Assembly: GCA_009746045.1 (NCBI GenBank)
Contig: RPFO01001034.1
Span: forward strand, 402,001-466,000
From: Mesostigma viride
Lineage: Eukaryota > Streptophyta > Mesostigmatophyceae > Mesostigmatales > Mesostigmataceae
Length of the DNA stretch: 64,000 nt
Direction: 5' to 3'
Shown here in pieces: positions 24,401 through 33,100 of the stretch. The notes under the pieces were generated by a model. That model was given only the letters and a program-made list of their open reading frames with translations, ran no database searches and was not told where the DNA came from. A program made the position numbers and the translations under genes. Position 1 is the first letter of the stretch. Each line of letters starts with the position of its first letter.

Positions 24401-26064
24401 CCATGCAGCCGAGCGCGGTGAGCGCCTGCTGCAGGATCTTGTGCGTGCGCTGGCTGTCGGTGCGGGCGAGCACGCCGACACCGCACGCGCCGTGCTCCGA
24501 CAGGATCGTCTCCAGGTCCGCCACCTGGCAGCACAAGGCGCATAATGAGGGGGGGGGGGGGGGAGTAGGGATTGTAAGTTCAGGTATCCAAGGGAGCCAG
24601 CTGGGAGGGGAGGGGGGGAGATAAGGGAGGGAGATAAGTAGGGATTATAAGTAGGGATAGTAGGGAGTCAGTAGGAATAGAAATGGGATTCAAAGGTGTA
24701 CTAAAAAGGAATAGCATAGCGAATTGCTTCCGTACTTCACCACAGGGATTTCCTACCAAGGATTGGGTGGGGCGATGACTAAAAACGTATGTAGGGAGTC
24801 GATTCGGGAAGCAAGCAGGGAATAGAGTAGGGAATCTGCCCGATCCAGGGAGGGAAAGATAACATGACCAGCAAGTACGTCCAATATGCCCCAAAACTTC
24901 AAGAACAACAAAAATGCTTCAAAAGCATTGATTCCTGATAACATCCCATCAGTTGTACTATCGCACAAGGGAATTTATCATTACTTGAAAACCCACTCTG
25001 GTGCCACACGCTTGAGAGGGCCGCATGCAAGAATGGGCAAAACAATTACAACAAAAAGAAGACTACATACTTGAAAGGTAGGTCATGCATCAATGTCTAA
25101 TAAGAGGCCAACACAGCAATTACTGTCTACACTTGCGAGAACGACACATACAGACTTTTCATTTCAGGACAACGGCTCCATGGAGATCCACACCTCATCG
25201 TACCACATGATCAATCACACCTAGGAATTGTACTGATCTATACTTTTTATTTTGATTTATACCTTGGCTTGTCAACAAACGTCTATCACTGGCTGTGGAG
25301 CATATCAATGGCTATCTCGTATCCACGGAACTTGAAAATCGATAGAGCAACAGACACGCCGAAGTTTTCTAGCCACGCTTGCTTTCACTAGCAGTCTTGT
25401 CAAGTGACAAAGACACGCTTATGCGGCAGCGTGAGCTAACCGCTTCGTTGTAAATCATGCGTCCCGGGTAGATATGGGCATACAAGCGCGGAAATAACGA
25501 CCACGCATAGCGTTCAAGGTACATTTGAGGCCGGAAGGGGGGAGGCAATCTGAGGCCGGGATGTAAAATAACAAAAAGCGACGTATACTAATAAAAACCA
25601 TCAAAAGACGGCGATTCCCCGTAAATTGCAGGAATCGACCTTATCCGCGAATAAATTTGTGTGATGAATACGTGTATCCAGGAATTAAGATAATCGAGTC
25701 GCCTAAACGCTTTTCAGGAACGGGCTTGGTGTGAAGGACAGCAATTTACGCCAAAAAATGTATAAAGCGCAGCGAAGGCGTCGTCGCGTACCTCGCACAC
25801 CCTCGGAGACTCGGGCGGAGACAGGGTCGCACATGCTTCAGAGTAGGGCCTACATGACAGCTTTAGGAAAGGCGAGTAAGACTTCGAGACCGCCTCTACA
25901 CGGGCCCCAAGAAATGACGACGCCAACGAGGTTTTCCTGGCCGAGCATCCCACCCCGCGCAGCGCTTTGACCGGCTGCGCGACACGCTTAGCCTGCGGTT
26001 GATAATGGGCGGACACGCGGAGCAGGCCGGCAGGCAACACACAATGCTGCAACGCAGCCGCCAT
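12486..26064 (-). CDS. GLU1: Ferredoxin-dependent glutamate synthase, plastid (17 exons)
   Basis: Exons 5'->3' on the minus strand: 26064-25792, 24524-24212, 23825-23500, 23280-22924, 22168-21908, 21387-21242, 20691-20532, 19930-19601, 18994-18837, 18381-18027, 17320-16934, 16425-15898, 15717-15211, 14767-14628, 14148-14055, 13478-13240, 12801-12486. All have GT-AG and compatible phases, giving 1,629 aa, the usual size. It converts glutamine plus 2-oxoglutarate to two glutamates with reduced ferredoxin in the chloroplast stroma. Exon 1 encodes a transit peptide ([13 protein letters not shown]...). Mature Cys105 in [10 protein letters not shown] is the glutaminase nucleophile. The 3Fe-4S cysteines 1246, 1252 and 1257 are in [12 protein letters not shown]. 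The C-terminal domain ends ...VLSSQQVS with no NADH-GOGAT beta subunit, so the ferredoxin type is favoured. Start alternatives are 26064 or 26100. Confidence 0.95.
13146..13238 (-). repeat. Donor-proximal tandem repeat in the last Fd-GOGAT intron
   Basis: From the donor GTACGTGGACCATTCTTTTC onward, a unit of about 30 nt (ACGTGGACCATTCTTTTCTC) recurs about four times with changes. The repeat begins at the splice site itself. Confidence 0.6.
13911..13960 (-). repeat. Donor echo of the Fd-GOGAT exon ending at 14055
   Basis: The minus strand reads [12 protein letters not shown], mirroring the exon end [11 protein letters not shown], about 130 bp into the following intron. A neighbouring GGAGACAACC-family fragment (13967-13992) lies between. 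Confidence 0.65.
14841..14862 (-). repeat. Acceptor echo 1 of the Fd-GOGAT exon starting at 14767
   Basis: The minus strand reads CCCAG then TGCGCGAGGCGATCACG, against the true GCAG then CTGCGCGAGGCGATCGCG. It lies in the upstream intron, about 90 bp from the real acceptor. Confidence 0.65.
15004..15030 (-). repeat. Acceptor echo 2 of the Fd-GOGAT exon starting at 14767
   Basis: The minus strand reads CTGAGCAG then ATGCACGAGGCGATCACAAG, encoding MHEAIT, against LREAIA in the real exon. It retains a usable AG. Confidence 0.65.
15783..15807 (-). repeat. Acceptor echo of the Fd-GOGAT exon starting at 15717
   Basis: After TTTACAG the minus strand reads GCCTTGGGCCAGAACGAGCC (ALGQNEPR), against the real GCCCTGGTCCAGAATGAGCT (ALVQNELR). 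It lies 90 bp upstream in the 180-bp intron. Confidence 0.75.
17404..17528 (-). repeat. Two acceptor echoes of the Fd-GOGAT exon starting at 17320
   Basis: The minus strand has CTCAG|GAGGAGCGCAACAAATG (start 17422) and CCCAG|GAATGGCGCAACAATTG (start 17528). The real exon begins CCCAG|GAGGAGCGCAAGAAGC. Surrounding intron sequence is also repeated at about 100-bp spacing. Confidence 0.7.
17833..17992 (-). repeat. Donor echoes of the Fd-GOGAT exon ending at 18027
   Basis: The real junction GGCCAG|GTAGGGAG recurs at about 17980-17992 (GGGCCAGGTAGGGAG) and about 17838-17850 (GGCCAGGTAGGGGT). These are short matches, so support is weaker than for the acceptor echoes. Confidence 0.5.
18430..18472. 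repeat. (ATT)n microsatellite in an Fd-GOGAT intron
   Basis: About 14 ATT units followed by T and G runs. Confidence 0.9.
18714..18737. repeat. Interstitial telomere-type CCCTAAA repeats
   Basis: Three CCCTAAA units lie in the intron downstream of the exon 18837-18994. An inverted set (TTTAGGG) lies at 19066-19086 in the next intron. Plant-type telomere sequence supports a green-lineage host. Confidence 0.8.
19066..19086. repeat. Interstitial telomere-type TTTAGGG repeats
   Basis: GGTTTAGGGTTTAGGGTTTG in the intron upstream of exon 18837-18994, opposite in orientation to the set at 18714-18737. Confidence 0.8.
19462..19592. repeat. (CCCA)n microsatellite in an Fd-GOGAT intron
   Basis: About 130 bp of CCCA ending next to the donor of exon 19601-19930. 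On the transcribed strand it is (TGGG)n, which can form G-quadruplexes. Confidence 0.9.
20046..20062 (-). repeat. Acceptor echo of the Fd-GOGAT exon starting at 19930
   Basis: The minus strand reads CGCCAG|GTCAGCAACCCCC (VSNP), against the real GGCCAG|GTCACCAACCCC (VTNP), 127 bp upstream in the intron. Confidence 0.6.
20304..20403. repeat. 50-bp direct tandem duplication
   Basis: Two 50-bp units at 20304-20353 and 20354-20403 (CGAGRCATTCTACACCCCTC ...) differ at about one position. They lie inside an Fd-GOGAT intron. Confidence 0.9.
21505..21552 (+). repeat. GGAGACAACC-family fragment running into a CATATAC array
   Basis: The first 45 nt of the repeat family (GAGACAACCAGCGCAGGCC, GAAATCTGGAAGAATCTGG) pass directly into (CATATAC)n at 21547-21601, so the 3' end is variable or replaced by microsatellite. 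Confidence 0.7.
21547..21601. repeat. (CATATAC)n minisatellite
   Basis: About seven 7-bp units in an Fd-GOGAT intron. Confidence 0.9.
21824..21842 (-). repeat. Donor echo of the Fd-GOGAT exon ending at 21908
   Basis: The minus strand reads GTACTTAGGCAAG|GTGGGTCGG, against the real GGACTCGGGCAAG|GTGGGTCTG, 84 bp into the intron. Confidence 0.65.
22366..22591. repeat. (GGGA)n microsatellite, about 225 bp
   Basis: Almost pure GGGA/GAGG repeat with two GGCA interruptions, in an Fd-GOGAT intron. It is polypyrimidine on the coding strand. Every open frame across it is low complexity. Confidence 0.95.
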
Positions 26065-26100
26065 CCTCGGCACCGCTAGTCGGCACTGCCTGTTCGACAC

Positions 26101-27131
26101 AAAAAAGGCTCTCGCCTTCTATCTTTATTATCGACTGCGTGAAAAGCGGAACTGGCCCTAGCTGGCCGACTGGTCCAGTGGTCGCACGCGCGCAGAGGCC
26201 AATGTCCGCCTCAGCTTCATCTTCAGGCTTCCCCACGTCAGGTTTGCGGTTGGTGATCAACCGCTAAACTTCAGTTACAAGCGCCTTTTGGACTTCGAAT
26301 TAAACTGCCGGCTGCCACGTTAGCGCTGCCCCTAGCGCCCCTATGTAGCCGACTGGCGGGTGTCGCCTGCCGATGCGCCGCAAAATTGGACGAATCCGGA
26401 ATGGACCAGCTTGGCGGTTACAAACGTCCTAGGACGGGAAGTATTCTGAATGTGAGGTCGCAAAGCGAAGGCCGTGCTTCTACGCACGTTGAGTTGCATT
26501 TCGTAATCTGCTACTTGTTGCCCATGTGCGGATGTGTGTTCATAACTAACTAAATCGGTGCCACGAAACTACCGTCCATGATCTCTGGACGGCAAAGAGC
26601 AAAGTCAGCTGCCGGTATTTTTTGTGTTAATTCTGGAATCTGATGCAACCGTTTTATTCTTCTACTTGCGAATGCCCCATGGAGTTTTGCTGCCATCCCC
26701 CGCTATGGACGTTCCCTTTTTGCCCTCTTTCTTGAAATCTTTCATGTCAATTCTCACGCTTGAACACAATACCGGCGAGCACGCAGAAAACTGGTTTTGC
26801 AGGCATTTGATAGTCCCTTCGATGGCGTTTAGATGCAGTGGAGTGGACAGGAATAGCCTTTTTTTTATTGCTGAGATGTTCATATTAAACTTGCTGTGCT
26901 GAGCAACAAGCTATTTAGGGGTAGGTTATTGATTGCATGAACTTTTTTGCGTTTATACGGCAGCACTTTGTGTTACTTTGGCCATTACATAGTCATCTTT
27001 CTTACAGCCGCCTGTGGAAGTGCCCCTTGCCTGCCGGCAATTTATGCACCGGCCATGCAATTTGCTCGTGCAGGGCCGAAGTATTGGCTAACTCTGTACA
27101 GTTTATACAGCGGTAATCGCGTCGTGCTGCG
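26101..27131. promoter_or_regulatory. Divergent intergenic region between Fd-GOGAT and WDR70-type gene
   Basis: About 1 kb separates the two divergent coding starts and must hold both promoters. No TATA box, operator or conserved motif stands out. The only coding-like frames are short and unsupported. Confidence 0.45.
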
Positions 27132-30100
27132 ATGTCTGACGACGACGAAGAGCTGGTATGCTTATAATCATAATTGTTTTTGTGAATAATGACGTCAAAT
27201 TAGGGTGACGCTGGTATAGCTGCTGTCTGCACCTTCTGAAGTTTGGATTAATTTTCTTGTAGAAAGCAAGTCGTTTTATTTTCCCTGTTCAGGAGCTCTT
27301 TCCCGTTAAGGAGCTCTGTTAGTCCACTTCCGACGTTCTGATTGTCTAAAGTCCGCTACCTTTGGTTTGAAACTTTGGTGCCCGATGTATACATATCCAG
27401 CGCGAGCTACGAAAAGCGAGGTCCGCGCAGAGAGGCGGCGAGAATGCAGGTGGGCTGTACTTTTTGCCTGGCCCCGATACGGTTGCATCCGTGCACTGCC
27501 AATTCCCGTACGTTTCTTCATAGCAAGCTAGTTTGTCTCTCTGTTCTACGATAGCTGGTTGATGCGGTGCAGGGACGGCCTGCTGCATCTCGAGTTGGTA
27601 TATGTTGGCTTATTAATTAATTAATTAGTCTCGTGTCCCCGTATACGTTGGCTAGAATACTACAGTATATACTTGGAATCCAACCACTTAACACTCACTT
27701 GTGCTTGCCTCGTGGCTGCCTTGTAAAGCGGTGGTGTGATTGTCCTGAAAGTTGCCCTGGTCCCACTTAGCTGGTGAGTCCACCACTACATCTCATCATC
27801 TGGTGCCAGACGGATGCATAAACACTCACTCACTTGTGCTTGCCTTATGCTTGCCTCCCACACAGCTGGCGTGTCCGCCACTACATCTCATCAGCTCGTG
27901 CCAGAGGGAGGCATACCTGAATCAGCCACCTTAGCGTTAACCAGCGACCTTAGAGTCAAGAAGCCACCTTAGAGTTAATCAGCCACCTTTGAGTGAGTAA
28001 GCCACGTTCGAGTCAATTAGCCACCTTTGAGTTGATCAGCCATCATACGGTTTCTCAGCGATGTCTGCTTCATCTCAGCACTGTCCCCCCTCACGCACAG
28101 TAGTCGGGTTCACCCAGCATGCTACAGTTTGGTTGTGGCGAACCCTAGCGTTTCAGGTGCCCGATTAGCTGCACTGTTCAACGATGCCGAACGGTTGTCA
28201 CTTGTCAAAGTATGTGGGTTGCGGCTGGCATGAACACCGTAGTGCTTGACAGGGCGTCCTGAATACAGTGCCATTATTGGCATGGGTTAAAATGGTTTGT
28301 GGACCATTCATCCATTGACGAACTTGTTTGACCTGCATGTGTAACTGGTTGTGCCCCCTCCAGAGCCTGCGTCCACACATCCTACTCTCGCTCATTGTTG
28401 GTTCAAACGCCCCTTGGAACCCACCATCACCTCGATTGCTTCGTTACAACCATGCTTAAACCAGACTCTCCAAATGAGAAGGCTACCGGACTCTTCAAGT
28501 AAGAAGGGAACCAGACTATCTTAATGAGAAGGGTACCAGACTCTCTAAATAAGGAGGCTACCAGACTCTCTAAGTAAGAAGGCTAGCAGACTCTCAAAAT
28601 AAGGAGGCTATCAGACTCTCTAAATAAGAAGGCCACCAGACTCTCTAAGTAAGAAGGCTACCAGACTCTCTTAATAAGAAGGCTACCACACTCTCTAAAT
28701 GAGAAGGCTACCAGACTCTCTTAATAAGAAGGCTACCAGACTCTCTAAATAAGGAGGCTATCCGACTCTCTAACAAGAAGGCTACCAGACTCTCTAAATT
28801 AGAAGGCTACCAGACTCTCTAAATAAGAAGGCTTCCAGACTCTCTAAATAAGAAGGCTACCTGATGGTGATATTTTTTTATGTGCTCGTTGTTACGTGGC
28901 TATTGATTTCGTTTCTTGGTCGGTCTGTCATCTCCCGACCCGCGCCCCCCCGCCCCCCCCTCCCCCCCGTCTCTCCTTTTATCGGCTGCGACATTTGTTC
29001 GGCAACATCACCTCTTGTCGGTCCTGGACAGGACCCTCAGCTTCGTCCAGGGAGTCCCTGCTTGAGCGTCAGAGGCGGATGCAAGCACTGGTGGGTTGCT
29101 GTTGTTAGTAATAGTTTAGTGGCACCTGTTGATGGAGGACAAGCTCGGTGGGTGGCTGATGCTGGTGGCACCTGTGGATGGAGCGTGCGAGCGCGGTGGG
29201 TGGCAGGTGTTTGTGGCACCTGTTGGGGGAGGACAGGCACGGATGCGTCGGTAGAATTATCGGCACTAGCCTTGTGGCTCGTGCACTCGTGTAGGACAGC
29301 AGCTATTTGTAAGGTGCTCGTAAATTTCCAGTGCATGATTGGGCAAAGAACGTGCTAATCGTTCCTGTGTGTGTGCCAGAGGTGGGGAAGTGCTTGTAAA
29401 GCAGCGAGTAACTGGCAGGCATGGGGTCGGCTCTTAAGCTACCTTTTTTGTACGTGGTTGCCTTAACTACCTTCATCTCCTTGACTACCTGTTTTCTATC
29501 TACCTCGTTTCTGTCTACCTCTTTTCTGTCTACCTCTTTTCTATCTACCTCGTTTTTATCTACCTCGTTTCTATTTACCTCTTTGATACGTCATGTTTTC
29601 TCATATTGTGTTGCCTCCTCGCTGGCTTAGGCATGGCAGTGAGGCACTGACAGCTGTGCAAGTGTCGAGGTCGCAAAATGCCTGTCCAAACCATGCCTTG
29701 AGAGGCGCAACATTTTCATGCCTGACTCGTTGTTTCTGGATGACTTGTTGCCTTGCCTTGCCTGCCTTGTTTCACATGGCCTTGCCTTGCCCCCCCTGTT
29801 TTACCTTTGCCTTGCCTTGCCTGGCTCGCTCGCTGGATGACATCGCTGCGGGATGGATGGCATCGTCCAGGCGCAGCGGGATTCGTCCTTCTTCGCAGGG
29901 CCAGCCGCGGGCCAGCCGGGGGGCAAGGGCGGGGGACCGACGTGTGCCCAGCCTTCCTCAAGGGCCGGTGCACGTGGTGGCAGTGATGACGATGAGGATG
30001 CTGGGCCGGCCACTGTGGATGACGATGATGACGACGATGATGTAAGTGTGCTTCGGAGGTGGATGGCCATCCTTTCACACTAATGCTTTCACACTACTGG

Positions 30101-33100
30101 GTCTTTTATCAACTTGCCCCTGGTAGGGTTCTCTTTTCTTTTGCAGAATTCTTTTTTAATTAATGGGGCAGTAGAACATATTGTAGCGATGGTACCTAAA
30201 TGGATAGAATGTGTAGGGAGTGGGGGCGGGTGGTAAGGGAAGGAGATGACCTCCTATATTTTGTGTATGGAATTGTGTTTGGTTTGGGGGGTGCTTTCTC
30301 CTGGGGTCTGACCTGCCGCCAACGGCGGCGCATCAGACCTCTGACGCGGGCCCAAAACCCTTACTGGAAGGACTGATCCACCCCGCCTAAGGTTTGGTCT
30401 TCCGCGTCCTCACATCCGGTTATAGGTCTCCTTCACAGGCTATATGAGAGGATACCCACAGACAGCGGGTTACCCGCTGGCCTGAGCTTTCAATAGATAC
30501 TACCAGTGGTACTAGTATGAACGCTATCAATCATGTTTTTAATAGTTATTAACATTTTTGGTCTCTTCTTAGCTAGTTTACTTTTATTTATTTTGAGTAT
30601 CTTCTTTTGATTTCCCTTACTTCTCCCTCACCCTCGTGTCCCACCCTCACATTGATCCCATGCACTATCCACCTCCCAGGGGCCCCCGCTACCGCCACTT
30701 TCAAGGGGCAAGGACGACGACGACTTTGAAGACGAGCGGTTCGATGGCCTGCGTGGCCACTTCCCGATGGCCTTTGGCAAGTCCAAGGCCGCACCCCCGC
30801 CGGTGCTACCCATCCATGTCCATGAGAAAACCAAGCGGGTCGAAGAGAAAGCAATGCGGATAGCAGGAGCGAGCACGGCCCTCGGAGGTGATGCGGCTAA
30901 TGGTGGGCCACCGGTCACGACTAAATTGATAGGGGCAGCTCTTGGAGGTTTGTCCAATGATGCAAATAGCCAAAAGCTGTCGTCTGCGCCCCCGGCGGGG
31001 CCCGGTGTCCAAAGAGGGGTCGCTGCGAGGCCCTTCATCGGTCTCAAGGCAGCGCCAGCTGGAGCTGAACCACCTTTTGGCTCACCAGAATCAGTCGGGC
31101 CGCCTCGCCCCCCTTCAGGGAATGACCTGAGAGAGAGCTCCTTGGAGGTAGGGCCGCCCCGGCCCCCCCAGGGTGTTGCTGCAGAGGTCGACGATGACGA
31201 TGAGCCCGATATAGGCCCCCCCCGGCCCCCTCCTGGCAAGGAGGATTCTCCGGATATTGGCCCCCCCAGACCCCCCCTTGGAGGAGGGGAGAGGGAGGCA
31301 TCGCCGGATATCGGGCCGCCGCGCCCTCCAGGGGGTTCTGGTTCCGGTTCGCCAGAAGTGGAGATAGGACCGCCTCGGCCCAAGCGGAGGGCGGTGTCTG
31401 ATGGCCAGGCGGACGGGAGGAGTGATGAGGATGGGGGTGCCGATGGGCATGATAGTGATGATGATGACGATGACGATGATGCCGACGAGGAAAGGCTGGA
31501 GAGCGACCCCTACCGCATGCCGCTGGGTCACGAGATTGTGCTCAAGGGGCATCGGAAAGTGGTCACGGCCGTGGCCGTGGATCCCTCAGGGGCACGCGTG
31601 ATCACGGGGTCGACGGACTACACGCTGCGCATGTACGACTTTGGGGGGATGGACGCGCGGTTGAAGTCGTTCCGCCAGCTGGAGCCCTTTGAGGCGCATC
31701 CGATTCGGGGCATCAGCTGGTCGCCCACGGGGGATCGCTTCCTTGTGGTCAGCGGGTCGGCGAAGCTAAAGGTGGGGTTGCAATGAATTGAATACCCTCT
31801 TTCTGATCTAATTGTGTGCCATGTTGTCTAGGGATCGCTTTGCTTGTTGTCCAATACTCTGTAATGCTGTCTAGAAATTTCTTCCTGGCGGCCCGTGGGT
31901 CGGCCAAGTGGCAGGTGGGTCACTTTAGAAAAGATGGGAACGGTTTCCCTGTTAGAAGCCGTTCCATACCATTTAGGTTGATATTCCTCGCTGTCAGTGG
32001 GTCGGCGAAGGTGCAGGTGGGGGGGAACATGAAACTTTGGAGAACCATTTTCCATCCGTGATGGTCTATTATTGACATTTTTTCTTCTTCTTCTTCTTCT
32101 TCTTCTTCTTCTTCTTCTTCTTCTTCTTCTTCTTCTTCTTCTTCTTCTTCTTCTTCTTCTTCTTCTTCTTCTTCTTCTTCTTCTTCTTCTTCTTCTTCTT
32201 CTTCTTCTTCTTCTTCTTCTTCTTCTTCTTCTTCTTCTTCTTCTTCTTCTTCTTCTTCTTCTTCTTCTTCTCATTATTCTTCTTCTTATTGTTATCATTA
32301 TTATTATTGTTATTATTCCGATGGTTGCGTGTACGTTGTGGTTAAAGGTAGGGACGTCAATGGGCCATGTTCCTGGCAGTCCGATGGTTGCGTTTGTCAA
32401 GGGGGGGGGGGGGGGGGGGGGGGGGGGGTTCTCCCCTGTGTCAAGTTGTACGCCAGGACTGTCCAGTTGTATGCACCAGTTGTAATGATATGCTCTCGGC
32501 GGTCGGATGGTTGGCGATGGTCATGTGTGGCACTTTGAAAGGGGTACTATCTCTTACGATGGTAGAGGTAAGGACAGGGCGTGGCGCCTGGGGCATGACC
32601 GGGACGATTGTGCTGGTTTCCCTACCCAGCCCACACCACCTGCTTTCTATTAGTTGTTGCCATGCCGTCCGCCAGGTGTTTGACCGTGACGGTTTCCGGC
32701 CGGGACAATCATAATAATCACATACTTGTTGTTATTTGTGTGTATGCCGTTGTGTGGATTGTGTGCCATACCCCAGGTGTTTAACCGTGACGGCTGCGAG
32801 CTTAGACTGTACACTATGATGATTATGTATTTGTGGGTGTCGCCCGTGCTGTCCACCAGGTGTTTGACCGTGACGGCTGCGAGCTCGGAGAGTCCCTCCG
32901 CGGCGACATGTACCTGCGCGACGCCAAGAACACAAAGGGCCACATCACGGGCGTGACCGCTGGCTGCTGGCACCCCAAGGACAAAGAGACCTTTCTGTCG
33001 TCGTCCGAGGACGGCACTCTGCGCGTGTGGAACGCGGAGACATTCACAAAGGGGCAGGCGCACGTGATCAAACCCAAGCTGCCGCGCCCGGGCCGTGTCG

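Noticed and set aside
12486-26064. Calling the glutamate synthase NADH-dependent
   Set aside because: The protein ends after the large-subunit C terminus (VLSSQQVS, stop), and no small-subunit (beta) domain with NADH or FAD motifs follows.
28455-28862. Regular 25-bp repeats resembling a CRISPR array
   Set aside because: Units are contiguous without unique spacers, no cas genes are present, and the context is a eukaryotic intron.
29593-30045. Alternative frames over the first acidic WDR70 exon
   Set aside because: Only the frame ending in the Asp run joins in phase to GPPLPP, the WDR70 signature.
31882-32016. Treating the WDR70 echoes as mutually exclusive exons
   Set aside because: Each echo has only one splice edge (donor or acceptor), and the surrounding sequence does not provide the matching opposite site in frame; they are edge copies rather than whole exons.
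31828-32485. Poly-Arg and poly-Leu frames
   Set aside because: They read through the TTC/GAA tract in a WDR70 intron.
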